Shown in pieces: positions 46,265 to 58,839 of a stretch of DNA of 64,000 nucleotides. This stretch comes from Bilabrum cf. latius (Eukaryota; Bigyra: Bicosoecida; Bigyra; Bicosoecida), in assembly GCA_965178125.1 (NCBI GenBank), contig OZ237743.1:558001-622000 (forward strand), in the 5' to 3' direction. Under the pieces are notes generated by a model. That model saw only the letters and a program-made list of their open reading frames with translations, was not told the DNA's origin and ran no database searches. Each line of letters begins with the position of its first letter. Position 1 is the first letter of the stretch. The position numbers and the translations under genes were made by a program.

Positions 46265-47911
46265 ATGATCCGCGGATGGATCGGATCGACCGAAAACGCT
46301 ACGGCTGAACACTACCAAGATTCGATCGAATCAATCGCGGGAATCCAGGAAGAGGAACATCCCCAAAACGAAATATTACTGGGATGGACCAAATCGGGAT
46401 CGGCTCTTTTACTGCTTGTTTCGGCGGTATTTGGAGGTCTGTTGGCGGTTGTGGCCAGCGATTCCGGACATCCAGCACGTGCTTGGACACGTTGCTTGTT
46501 CTGCCTCAAGTGTCTGTGTGCATCCGCTGCTCATCAGCGAAACACAGACCCCCATGCGGATCTCACCGTACCCATCAGGGATGCTGGAGACGGCCAAGGC
46601 TGCCAGCAGACCACTGCGACTGCTGCAGGGACGTCAATCGCGAGGCAGGAGCTCGGGGCGCGCGAGTCTGCCAGTGGCTACGGGACAGTGCAATCTGATG
46701 CCTCGAACAAGACACACGATGCCGGTACTCCATAGGAAGTGTCTCAATGCCTCGTTCTAGCCCAGCTTCTTGCAGCTGGGGTTGTTCTTGCCGCTGCTCT
46801 GGTGCACCTGCTGCCTGACGCGGCCGATGCGGCTAGCACGCTGCTGGGCTCCTGCGAGGGCGACGAGGACTGCGACGAGAGCTTCCCGATCGGGCACGCG
46901 ATCGCGGGTATCGCATTCGTGGTAGTGGCGGGCGTGGACGCGGCGGCGCACGACTCCGTGCACGCAGGTGCATTGCATGCAGGTGCACCGTCAGCAACCG
47001 CTGGCACGCCGGCCCTCCCCCTGCCTGCAACACCGCATCCTTTCGCAGCATGCCCGCAAATCACCGAGACCATGCGGGTGGCAGCTGACTCGGAACAGGT
47101 GCTCGGTGGCGAGCACGGGGATGCTGAAGATGAAGAAACGGAGGAGCTCGTGCCCTCCTTCGGCATGTCCAAAGCAGACCAACTCGGGGCGGCCAGCACG
47201 GGCGTGATCTTCGTGCTGGCTCTGGTGCTGCACTCGTCACTCGCAGGTCTGGCCGCGGGAGCCGCCACGGATCCCCGCTAGCTGCTCGGGGTTGTGGTGG
47301 CTCTGGTGGCGCACAAGTGGCTGGCCGCCTTTGCACTGGGGCAGCAGCTGCTGCGGGCAGTGGCTGGCCTCGGCTGGCGCATGGCACTGGGTCTCTTCTT
47401 TGTATTCGCGCTGTCTACACCGATCGGCGTGGGTGTGGGGGCTGGGCTGCGCGCAGCTGCCAGCGGCTTCAACGCAGATGGGCCGCTGGTGGGCGTGCTG
47501 CTGGCAGCTGCAGCCGGCGCGTTCCTGCAGGTGGCCATTCAGGAGATGGTGGCGCCTCCGCTGGGCAGAAGGCTGCAGGTGGGGGAGCATCCGTGCTTCT
47601 GCTGCATGCCGGGCCGGTGGTCCTGTTGCGGGGGAAAAGGCACCGGGAGGACACCGCGTGGTGGTTCAGGAGAGGGCGAGGGCGGCACTGGTGGTGGTGG
47701 CGCGATGCATGCGGGTGCTCGTGATGACAGCCACGGCGATGACGCCGGGACGACCGGCTTCCTGGCTGGAAACAGGACCGTGAGCGATACTGTGGGAGGA
47801 AGGGACGGCGGTGTGTCCGGGGCATTTGGCGCTCTTCTGTGGTCTGGGAGCAAGATCGCTGCGCTTGGGCTGGGATTTGGCGCCATGTCTTTGCTGGCAG
47901 TGTGGGTGTGA
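46265..47911 (+). CDS. ZIP (SLC39) family metal transporter, copy B
   Basis: 548 residues, TGA stop. Same topology as copy A, but with a shorter variable loop between TM3 and TM4 and a different N-terminus (TM1 SGSALLLLVSAVFGGLLAVV). The TM4 motif HSSLAGLA is conserved; TM5 reads AHKWLAAFALG. TAG is sense at 46733 and 47279. In copy A both positions are Glu (GAG 44501; GAA in EPRELLDV). ATG 46265 is the first plausible start; the frame is open further upstream. The promoter must lie in the 234-bp gap after copy A or be shared with it. Confidence 0.84.
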
Positions 47912-47914
47912 TGG
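46736..47914 (+). repeat. Tandem-duplicated ZIP core, copy B
   Basis: Partner of 44504-46033. The N-terminal coding regions of the two genes are related only at protein level, whereas the cores are almost identical at DNA level, with sharp boundaries. Confidence 0.9.
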
Positions 47915-48057
47915 GTGGATGTGCTCCGCGTGTTATCCATGGAGACACAAAGGCGCCATAAGTGCGACCACACCGCACTCATCACTCGACGAGTCATGCG
48001 ACCGCCGGATTCAATGACCGGTAGCTTGCACAGAATTAAGCCTTCTTCTACGAGGGT

Positions 48058-51000
48058 ATGGCAGAAATTCAATCCGAAACACCATTTTGGACGTAAGAAC
48101 CCTCTTTGATCTGGTCCTAATTACGTCTCAATGTCGTACACATTGCTTCTTTTGGCCTTGCAATTTGATCCGTTCGCAGGACCCTTAAATCTCCTGGTGG
48201 TGCATCACACCCACGAGTCCTCCATGGGTATTGCAGCGCGCGCGTAGGTCCATTTTTGTTTATCTTTGGAGGTGTGGCAAATCGTGGCGGCGAGGCAAGC
48301 CGAGGACGATTAAGGCGAATGCGAGACGGCCGCGTCATGGATGGCACTGCGCTCGGGAAGCAGCGCACTAACGAATTGTATTGCTTGCACCTGGGCACAA
48401 GCGAGTGGGTTGGAGTGCTTCCCTGTATTCCGGAGGGCGGTATGCCGGGTGGTCTGTACGTGGGATCTGATGCATTGAGCGGCAGCGCTTGCCTCGATCG
48501 TAGCGCGTACAAGGCTGCAAAATCGGAGCAGAGGGTAGCCAAAGGGTACAATGGAAGAATCAAGTAGCAAGTCATGCCATCGTCAGGCCCTCTATTACAA
48601 GTTGCCGCGGCTACAGAGCTGGATGACGCTGTGCAGCGAAGTATTGCGCTCGCGAAAGCCGAGAGGCGAGCCAAGTCTCCCGGATCACAGTCGGACGAAG
48701 GCACCCACACAACCCCAAAACCAAAATTCAAGCGAAACACGAACACCGTGATCGCAGATCATGCCGTCCGGGGCGCTCGCCCCCCGCAGCTGCTGCCGTC
48801 TGGTGCACACGCAGTGGCAACCGGTGATCAAGCCCTACGCATGAGTGAGCAGGCCAGGCGACTGCTCCAGGTGATCACCACTAAAGGCAGGCAGGTCCTC
48901 CCCAGCGCTCGATCGAGCGCAGCAATGTGCGCAGTTGGGCGCACCTTGTTTGTGATGGGAGGAGAAAGCGATGTCTAGCTGCCAGGGGACTCCAGCGACT
49001 CGGAGGAGAGCGGGCCCGATGGGGGGAATCTCGAGTTCCAGGGAAATTCCCTTGGGGGAACCGGGGGCGCGCAAGATAGCACCACCACAGATGACGACTC
49101 TAACAGTGACAGCGGGAGCGGCGATGCCATTCGGGGAAATGACCGCGATGACACGAGAACTGGAGCGAGGTGGACCAGAAGGGCGGGCGATGTGCTCAAC
49201 AGGCAGACGGGAGGGAAGCCAGTCATGCTGGCGCAGGCGGCTGGGAAAGAAGCCCCTCCGGCAAGAAGTGCGCTTAGGAGCAGTGCGGCTAGCAAAGGCG
49301 CGCAGTCGACCGCGGGAGCCACCGGGGTGTCATTCGAGGGCACAAGAGGCAGGGCAAGGACATTGTCGTCTACTCGCAGATTGCCCGGTGATGAATCCAG
49401 TACCAGCGATGACGAACCACCGGATCCTACCGACGTTCATGTAGCTAAAGCGCGCGCCCGAGCCAAGCAGAGGCGCCGGGACCTTCAGTTTGCCGCATCC
49501 AAGGGAGGCCCAGGTGGCTTCATGAAGGCAAAGGCTGCGATGAGCGGTAGGAACCTTGCAGACATGGCAAGCAGCACGCGGAAGGGTGGTGGGGGCGGCC
49601 TCGCGCAGAGTGGTGGTGTTGGGCAGGTGCGGCGCCAGAGCCACGCCGATCTCTGGACCTTCGATTGCCAGACTTTGCGGTGGAAGCTTGCGTGGAAGGG
49701 GAGGGCAAGTGGCGCTCTAGCATCTGCTAGACAGGCCACCCCACCTGGTCCCAGTGGCAGAAGAGGGCACTCGATGAGCCTTTGGGCTGCATCTGGCGGA
49801 GAAATTGAAGCACTTGAGGCAGTGGCGAGCGGCGAGCCCGTGCCCGTGCCGAATAACTAGAGCTCCACGCCGCCCCAAGGCTCCCACCGGACAGCCGATG
49901 GCGGGAAGCCAAAGGCTGCAGTGAGGAGGGTTGGTGGCCGCCGGCGCTCAATCGTACAGATCGATCGTTCGAGCTCCGCTGTGCAGAGCGAGAGCTAGAC
50001 GTTGGAGAAGGAGAGGACGAGAAGGAGGCCAGTCCTCGTGATATTTGGGGGCATTGGTCACGGGGAGAGCGGTGTCAACTCTCGCCTGAATGACCTGCAC
50101 ATGTACGACGTAGAGCAGGAGCGTTGGCTAGCACTACCGCACCGCGTGGCAGGGACCGGCGGTTTCGGTGATGGTGCAGGGCACGGTAGTGCCTCCATGC
50201 TACCCGGTGCTCGCAGCGGCCACTCCGCCTTTGTCCACGATGGAATGCTGTGGATCTTCGGAGGCTACACCAGGTGGGGCTCTGCAAATGATCTTTGGTG
50301 CCTCCCTCTGGACGGGCCGCTGCCAGGCAGTGACCCAAAGAAGCACGGCTATCGGTGGCGATGCATCCACCGAAACGTGTTCTGGCCCGCCATGCATTCT
50401 CAAGTGACCGATGGATTCGGAAGCAGAGTGGGGCTGCACGCAGGTCAATCCGTGGGTGACGACTCGTGGCTGTTCACTCCACTGGGTGCGCAAAGTAGCA
50501 TGTCGAGCACTGGTGGGACCTCACGGCCAGTGACCGGAGGACTCGCAGCTACGTCCACTGTCCTCCTTGCGAGCAGGGCGGAGTGGCAGGTGAAGCTCAT
50601 GCAACATGCTTCCTCTCTGCTGGCAGAGGTGCCCGCGCGTCGGGCAGGCGCTGTCATCGTGCCGGATCCCCGCAATGCGGGAGCATTTTTGCTTATCGGC
50701 GGCGTGGCGGAGGGTAAAGAGCACCCCACTGTGCAGCAATGGTCGCTCGGACAGCCACCCGATCGAGCCGGGATTGCCGTGTGGCGATGTTGGGCCCCCC
50801 AGCTTATTCGCAGGCAGCTATAGCGGGAGCGCGAGAGCGCGGCCGCCGCTCAAGACCAGGTCACGGCGCTGGGCACCGTGCCTCGATGCACCCCCGCATC
50901 GCGAGAGTTCGCCGGGGTGTCACAGAAGTACTTGTGGGGTGCCTCCAAAGATGGTAAGCGGATCCGAGCAAGCGCCCGTCTGGCCCTCAGGCTCCTTGCT

Positions 51001-54000
51001 GCCAGTGATGTGGACCTTCGGACGGAGCTGAGAGCCATGGTACAAGAGGAAAGTGGGGATCCGAGTTTGGCTGCAAGAGGCAGCGGCAAGCTGGCATAGG
51101 CTATTTAGTCATTGGGCGTGCCGTGGGAGGAGCGGGGCTCCTCGTTTCTGGGCAAATGCAAGCTGGACAAGGCCATGTCGGCATGGCTCGTGAACGAATC
51201 GGCCGTTCGCGATGTTATTCATGCCGCTCGGACGGAGGCCGACCGGATAGTGACAGAGTTGAAGCGGATCATTTCCGTGGGTGGCGACCCCGGCGATCCA
51301 TCCACCCACAGCACCGCCGGCGTACTCAGGCCAGGGTCCGCGTTGCAGGCTATCTCTAGCCGGCAGTCGAGTCGATCCGCTGGCAGCAAGCGGTCCATGT
51401 TCGAAGCCCTCACCACAAAAGGGGAAGATGACGACCCGCCCCTGTGGCAGCGCGTCTACCCGGAGACTGCGTTGGACGGTTCCTCGGAATACGGCGAGAC
51501 GATGCTGCCTGCTGGCGTCCCTTCGACCTCCAGGGCAGTGCACTGCATCCTAGGAAAGAACCGGTTCTCTAAGCGGCGGCACGGTGCCCAGCAGGAGGAG
51601 CGTGGGTTTGTGGCTGCGGTGTCGCTGCGCCCTGCAGACACTCGATCGGCAGAGGCCTTCAGTCACGACCCGCAGCAAGAGCTCCTCTCTGCCGCTCGGT
51701 GGCGAGACCAGTTGAAAGACGCAATGAGGTTGGCTCCTGTGCCGTCTGACGGTGGATTGTAGCCTGGTTCAACGACCACAAGGCAAGCTGCGTCCTCCTC
51801 TACGCCGCAAACTGGCACTGCCCAGGGATCGTCAATCAAGGCTGTCTCAGGTAGAGGCTCGCCCACGCTTGACGAGCTGAAGGAGATGGAAAAAGGCGGA
51901 AGACAGGGAGCAATATCTGGCCGAGGCGGCTCCATAGAGCGGCGATCGATGAATCCGCGCGATGCCGTCAGGGTGCTCGTCGTAGGGGGGTCTGTCAAAG
52001 CGTAGCACGACGCCGACAATGAACGCCCCGTTGGAAGCCTCGCCAGCTCGCAGGAGCTGTGGTTGTGGGAACCAACTGCCGTTGATATTGCCAGCATCAA
52101 GGACGTGGAAGGGATCGCGATCGATAAGCTGCGCAAACGCTCAACCGAGCTGCCTGCCTCTGCTGGACCCATGCCGCAGGCATATTGGGACAAGAAGGCC
52201 AAGTGGCAGGCACAGGAACAAGGCCTCAAGCTGCTTGCAAAGCGAGAAGCAGACAAGCTGAGGAGGAGCCCGTGGAATGCTAAGAAAGCTGACCGGTAGA
52301 AAACAGCAAGCAAAGCCCGTCCCAGACGCAAGCTATAGATCGCTGGAAATCTTGGTCCCCAGCATGGGGATCGCGATCGCGATCGCGAGTTGCCTCCCAG
52401 CGCACTGACCCAGCTGATTGAGGAGAGAAAGGCCTTTCTTGAGCAAGGAGCTACGGGCCCGCCAGACCCATAGCTGGCCCCTACTCTTGCGGCCGCGATG
52501 GCTTCGCAAGACAAGCGCGGCAGACCAGGCGCAATCACGCCCATCGACCGGTCGACCCCTACCGCTCGGAACGACTCCACGCGAAGCATCTTGCAGAACG
52601 TGGGACTGGATGACGGCGGATCCATGACCGAAAACCAGCTCGTGTCCGACTCTCTCTACGGGGCATCAAGCCAGCTGCTCGAGTCGAGGTCGGGAAGAGA
52701 GACGTCCAGACGGGCGCAGCACGGCTCGACCTCGAGACTGTTCCAAGTGCGAGCACCGGGAGCAGCGGGACATGGGCTGCAGCAGCAGTCCATTGGGGGT
52801 GACACGGCGCACGGTCTGTTTGGAGGCGAATCCACAGCGACGCTTGGAGGTGGTGCCCACACGCTCGCCCTGGCCTCTTATCTTGCTCCTCACAGAGACC
52901 GCTCCCTAGTGGCCCCGCAACGGTCCAAGGCCGGTCTGCCTCAAGAACCTATTCTGCCGCTGCCTCTGGAAGACGCCAAGGGCGTGAGCGTGCAGGCAAG
53001 ACTGGTCCCAGCAGGGACCATCGTTTCAAGCGCTGGCGTCCCTCTGCAGCCCGACTGGGCACCGGCCTCGACCAAGACCACGGCCGGCGGCACTCGCCTG
53101 GAATCGAAGTCGCAGCGGCAGGCACCGAGAGCGAGGCGAGCTGGTAGCCCCGGAGGCTCTCCTGCTGGAAAACACGGCACGAGTCCCAGCACGAGCGGTC
53201 GCAGCAGATCTAGATCGCGGTCAACGTCCAGATCCAGGAGCCGTGCTGGGTCTGCCAGCGAGGAGGTCGGCGCTGTGCACGTGTCTGAGGCGCATGCAAC
53301 CACTCCCGGGCACAGAGGCGCGGCTCCCACCATATCTGGACCGCACAGCGAAGCAGAGACACTGCTGGCAGCGAAGGAACAGGCAGATGCGAAGCGCTTG
53401 CTGTCGCAGGCAGCCAAGGGAATTGGGCTTGGTCGCAACCGAGACAAGCACAAGGAGGGCAGCCTCTACCATAGCGAGTCGCCCATCCAGGCGGCCACGA
53501 GGGCCGAGCGCGAGTCGCTCAAATCTCGGCAAAGCAGAAAGGAGGCCAGGGAGCAGCGGGCGAGGTTGGTTGGCGTGCGGACGCCCACGAGTGCCGAGAG
53601 GTCCGGCGTTGTGGCCCTAGAACGGGCCCTCGGAAACGCAAGCCACGCGGGAGTGAAAGGGCCTCGCGGGAGGCGCTCTGCTTCCTCTCGCGGATCTTAG
53701 TAGCGGCCCGGGACTGGGATGAGCGCGGGCTCCTCCTTGCTTCAGACTTACGAGACTATTCGAGAGGATGACAACGATAGCGGCTTTGCTCCGTCTGCAG
53801 TTGGTCACGAGAGGGCAGATAGGGGCACTGACTTCCGTCTAGAGCACCATGCCCTCCCGGATGCCCCGGCATCGGGGAGACAATCTGCCGAAGCATAGCA
53901 GGCCACCACGCCAGTACCACGTGCTGGTGGGTCCTTCCCGCACATGTCTCCTTTGAAGCGGCCGGGCGCCTAGCAGGGCCAGCCCCGCGGTTTCGAGCCG

Positions 54001-57000
54001 GTGGCTGCACGGGAGAAGCACAGCCCCAAGGGAAGAGGAATCGTCACCGCAGAGTTTGTCGCACCCCCAACGGAAGCTCCCCGCAAGTCTTCTGACCTCT
54101 TTTCTTCCGAGGACGAGGACGCAAGCGGGAGCAGCAGAGCTCGTGACGGCTCCGTTGGCTCCATGCCCAGTCCGACGCTCGGCCCGAGGGCACCCCCCAG
54201 TCCGTCGAATGCGAGCGGGAGGCCCTTCACAGCGTTTTCAGCGAGTCGAAGCAACTTGACAATCCCCAACGGAAATTCAGACGTCCGCGGCCGATCGCGC
54301 CCTGCTGATAGCGGCACTCAATCCAGCAGCCGGGATCGGCACGGCAAAGCAGCAGCACCGGCTGTGGCTCTTCGCGATAGCGTCACCCCCAATGAGTCGT
54401 AGTTCGATGATGTTGACCAGCGATCAATCCCCTCCAATAAAGAGCGTCACAGCCGATCGGCTCGCAGCGCTGCCGGCAACTCTGTGACGTTCGACTTTGA
54501 CGGGTTCAGGGTCGCTGCAGGAACGCCTGAGGGCGACGAGAGGTTGCAGCAGGCATCGAGTCAAGTAGGCAGCGGTGAGCTGCCTTCCATTGGAGGGTCG
54601 GCGTTGGAGTCGCTTCGACCAGGCAGCCGGCAGGGTGGCCAGTGGGAGGCTCGCAGCTCCAGTCGTTTGTCATCGTCCAGAAAAGGCCTCAGGATCTCCA
54701 CGGAGGGCAGCAGCGACGCGGACGGCGACGAGGACGTGGTGCCAGCTGCTGGTCGAGGAACCGCAGTCGCTGCTGCTGCGGCAAAAGCACAGCTCCTGTC
54801 TCCAATGAATGCGGCTGCCGCCGTGCTGGACGACGACGATGCCGTGAGCTCCGCATTAGGGCGCCCTGGCACGCACGAGCACCAGCAGCAAGCTGGTACC
54901 TTGCTTCGGTCCTCAACGTCTGTCGGCACGCCCCTCACTCCAGCTGCTGACGGCCATCTGTTCCCCATGACAAGCCCTATGGCTAACAGCGTGCGACCAG
55001 GAAGCAGTTCCTCATCCGTCCGGTCCATGCTCGGTGCTAGCGGCATGGTGGAAGGGGGATGGCGTCCTGAGACTGGCGGCTCCATGCGGAGCACGATAGA
55101 CAACAAGCTACTCCGCAGCATGTTGAAGAAATCCGGCCACAGGCTTCAGACTCCGCAAGAGGCGGCGCTGCTGCGTCAGACGGATGATGCGAGGCTGGGT
55201 GGGGTGGAACGCGCGCGCTCGATCAGCTCCAGAGGCAGCCAAGGGGGCTGGGTGGGCCGCAGCGCCTCCCCCTCTCGCTCTGCAGGGTCCCCTTCCATGG
55301 ACGGCCATTCTAATTCCGACGGAACCTCTCACAGAGCCCACACGCCACTGCCGTTGTCGCCATCTGGAAGTGCCGAACCGTCCCATCCGGACGTCGAATA
55401 CACCAGAGCGAATGTTGGTCAGCACCCCGGTGAAGCACGGCCGACTCGAGCGCCGCACCACCAGGCAGCCGGGCCCATGCCATCCCTTCACACCCTCCCA
55501 TCCCCCGCGGGTGGATCGAGGGGAGATGCCCCTGCCACGGAGACGGGTGGGATGAGGACGTTCAGCTACAGCGAGCAGTCGCTGCAGTCGCGGGAGGACG
55601 AGACCCCAGCTAGGCACGGATCGAAGCTTCGATCTATGGCACCGCCGGGCCAGCGCAGTCGCGAATCGTTGCCACCGCCCGGTGAGCAGTGGAGGTGGCA
55701 CGGGCCGCTGCCTGGCGAGGCGCTGGAGCAGAGCGGGCTGGTCCCCCGGCAATCGCTGCTCGACGCGACGGAGCAGAGCAAGCTGGTGGAGGAAAAGCAG
55801 AAGATCTCGAGGACTCACGGCCCCATCGGGGCGGGCGGCAAGGCGTTTGCCGAGCACCACGTCGGGAGCACCATGCAGGCGTCGAGGATTAAATTGGACG
55901 AGACGGGATTCGATGGATCTCGACCCTCGGCCGCCGGCAGGCCAAGCCTCGCGCGTGCGCTGTCGCCTGCCCTATATAGCGCCGATGTGGAGGGAGGCAA
56001 GCCACCCCCACGGGCTTCGGGTCACCTGGCGTACGGGGATGACGACGAGCACGATGATGACCACCAGCTCAAGTCCATGAGTCTAAACCTGAGGACAGAC
56101 CCGACCAGGGTGCCGCCGTCGGCGCACGTGCCCGACCGTCACCTCAGGGCCCTAGCCGCCGCAGCGAGGGCGCAGCGGCGGGGCGACGAGGAAGATCAGA
56201 CTGTTCGAGCTCTCATGCGGACCAAGCAGGTGGACGGCTACCGGGAGCAAGCGAGACTAGGAGGTGCCGTTCCTTCTGGATACGCGGCGGACGGCATGTC
56301 TCGGCGGCACCACGACAAGAAGAGGTTCAAGCAGACCAGCAGTGGCAGCGGCGGCGGAATCGGAAGTGGAGGTAGGCTAGCCACCAGCCTGCGGTCATCA
56401 GGCACTTCGGCCGAGTCTCCCGCCGCGCGAGACTTGTGGGACAACGCATCGGCCGAGGGAGACGACTCGAGCTCCTCAGACGAGGACCGAGAGGTGCCAA
56501 CCTTTTCCATGCGCAGGCGCAGGGCGGCAGGGCACGGTGGCAGCGGTGCAGCAACCAGCAGCAGCACGTCGCTCGAGTCAAAGACAGCGCCGAGCCAGAC
56601 CAGATCAGACAAGGGACAGAAGTCCACCAGAACCGCGCGCGGACCACGGCACGAGAGCAAGGAGCAAGGCGAGGACACGTGGGCGGGCAGGGGCCGAGGG
56701 CCCGTGAGCGTCATCGTGGAAAACGGTCCCATCGCGCTGGACGTCTCGCTGGCCGCCGAGGCGGAGCGCCACGCCCTCAGGGAACAACGAGAGGCAGGAA
56801 TCGCGACTAGGAGGCGCCAGAGCGGCGCTGCCACCGAGCTGTCCGAATCGGCTACCCGACGGGACGACAGGCACGTGCCGGATGCGCCCAGGGGAACAAC
56901 GGAGGGCAGCGCGGCGCACCGTCGAGCCGCGTTGTCCGCCGGTCTATCGACCAAAGACGCCCCCGTCGGGTCGGGCGGGGCCGTGCGCGCCGTGGCACGG

Positions 57001-58161
57001 GCCATGGCGGCAGCTGCAGCTCACGGCTCGGCATCGATGGCGCGCGGGGCCGCGGGCGGCTTGCAGCAGCACCGCCGGAATCAGGCGGCCGCAGCTCAGC
57101 TGGCCATGCAGCGGCGGGCGATGGCTCTGCAGCGGCGAACAGGCGGCAGTTCTACTAGTGGCAATGGCAGAGGATACACGAAGTCTGGTCGCAGGCCGGG
57201 CCATGCAATGCTGGATGCCTCCAGCTTCGAGACGAGCGCCGCCGTTGCCAGTGCGTTCCGCAGCGGCGCCGACGGCAGGGCAGGGGACCGCACGGTAGCC
57301 GCTGCATTTGACGACCGAGGGGCGGTACGGCCTGCGGGCAGTCACCGCGGTGGTAGAGGTGCTATGGGTGGGCTGGGTAGGCTGGCGGACCCGAGCGGGA
57401 CGGGAGTGTCCCTGAGGCCCAGCACGGTGGGGCACGTTGGCAGGGTGCTGCGGGGACGGAACTCCGCCGAGCCTGCGCGCCGGAGTGACGAGTGGAGCGG
57501 CGGGGTGGAGGCCGCCGAGGCCTTGCGAAGGGCAAGGCATGCGGCTCTGTCCAACGTGCTAAGGAGGGAAGGGGTGCGGCCGTCGAGCGCCATTGGTGAC
57601 GGTCGCAATGCGGACGCCGGGATGAGGAAACAGCCCCAGCCCTACGCGAGCGTGCTGGCACAAAACGCGATCCGGGAGGCGGGGGCCACGGCGGCATGGC
57701 AGGGGGGCGGGCACGCCGACGGTTCCATCAGCGGGCAGCGGGCGGTGGCCAGCGCCTTCGACGACCCCATACCCGCGCCGCACCTTGGCTCGCTCAGGGC
57801 AGCCACGCGAAGGGTGGGTCTGGCGGCTGGTCCCGCGGGGTCTAGGGTGCAGCGCCTTGCAGAGGAAGCGGCGCTCCATGGACGACCGCTGCGGGAGGCG
57901 CTGCGAGCAGCCGACGCGTACGAGGCGGTTTCGGTGGCGACCCGCAGCACCCTGCGGTCCGCGGGCGGCGGGTCTGTGCTGGGTGGTGTGGAGGAGGCAC
58001 GCGGAGCGCTGCAGGCGGCCGCAAGGGCTGGCCTCTCTGCCAGCCGTTCCGCTGTGGCGCTGCCTTCGAGGCAGAAGCTGGGCGGGTAGTCGGGTGGCGG
58101 CGGCAGCAGAGGCAAGTCGCGCGCGAGAATGCGGCGGACCAGGCTGGGCTACATGGCGTGA
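48058..58161 (+). CDS. Giant Kelch-propeller protein with long disordered tail
   Basis: Exon 1, 48058-48092, encodes MAEIQSETPFWT. An 87-nt intron (GTAAGA...TTCGCAG, 48093-48179) joins it to exon 2, which runs to TGA 58159-58161: 3,338 residues. The junction creates a standard kelch blade (FWTTLKSPGGASHPRVLHG then FLFIFGG). Further blades: LFVMGGE (48950), DLWTFDCQTLRW (49650), VLVIFGGIGHGE with DLHMYDVEQERW (50035-50130), HSAFVHDGMLWIFGGY (50220) and AFLLIGGV (50690). From about 51 kb on it is Ser-, Gly-, Arg- and Ala-rich and probably disordered. TAG is sense at 48565, 48976, 49858, 49996, 50821, 51097, 51106, 51760, 52003, 52297, 52336, 52471, 53698, 53701, 53896, 53971, 54400 and 58087; 53698/53701 are adjacent. 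It is likely a scaffold or adaptor. More in-frame introns are possible. Confidence 0.78.
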
Positions 58162-58206
58162 AGGTACAGGCTAACTAATATCTGTACTATCTTTGCAAAA
58201 CTATCA

Positions 58207-58692
58207 TCAGAAACCTCCCATTCGCCCGTCGTCACCAGAGCCTTGCTGCTGCGCCTTGAGGGCCGCCTGCTGGACGGCGTCGGCCTGCGAGAGAGGAACG
58301 AAAGTTGATCGTTGCAAGAACATGCAGTGATGCCAAGACATCGTTATGACCAAACCCAACGATTCACGATCGGTAAAGGCCTCACGGCAACCTGGAATGT
58401 GGACATGTACGCTCCGTTGCATGCTTGCAAACAGGTCTGCTGCGAGAAATCCAGAACGCCGCCACTGGCCGCCGTGGGCACGCACTTCTTGAAGCAAACG
58501 CTGACAGCTTCTTCTTGCAGCTGTTGCAGCAGCATCATCTGCATCTGTCCTGCCGCCTGCGATCACGCTAGGGTGGTGGGAGCGGTCTTGCGTGCCGTCG
58601 AGACAAGTGCGGAGATTCAGCGGCATCATGCAATCAATACAAAAGCGTACCTGCTGGATTTTTGCCTGCATTCCTGAGCCTGACGAAGCCAT
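58207..58692 (-). CDS. Small Tim chaperone (Tim8/9/10/13 family)
   Basis: Three minus-strand exons: 58692-58651, 58556-58392 and 58284-58207, 94 residues, TGA stop. Introns of 94 and 107 nt are GT-AG. The twin CX3C signature is CFKKC and CLQAC separated by 16 residues, with LDFSQQT and AYMSTFQ around it. Small Tims are mitochondrial intermembrane-space chaperones that carry hydrophobic precursors to the TIM22 or SAM complexes. The N-terminal Gln-rich helix (QMQMMLLQQLQEE) fits the family; Tim13 or Tim10 would both be reasonable. The unspliced sequence is also open through both introns in one frame, which would hide the CX3C motifs. There are no TAG codons. Confidence 0.88.
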   Translation of the reverse strand: MASSGSGMQAKIQQVRFCIDCMMPLNLRTCLDGTQDRSHHPSVIAGGRTDADDAAATAARRSCQRLLQEVRAHGGQWRRSGFLAADLFASMQRSVHVHIPGCREAFTDRESLGLVITMSWHHCMFLQRSTFVPLSQADAVQQAALKAQQQGSGDDGRMGGF

Positions 58693-58839
58693 CGCGTGCT
58701 AAAGGCAACTGAAGTGCAGCTAGCTTGCCCCCCAAATCTGTGATGAATAAGCGGTTGTAACCTCAAACAACAGCCAGACGAGACGAACAGCATCAGCGCG
58801 GAGAATACAGCGTATCTAGCGCGCTCTGCGCCTCTAAGT

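Noticed and set aside
58207-58692. A single unspliced 161-codon protein on the minus strand
   Set aside because: Splicing at GT-AG sites instead yields the twin CX3C small Tim, which is clearly the real product.
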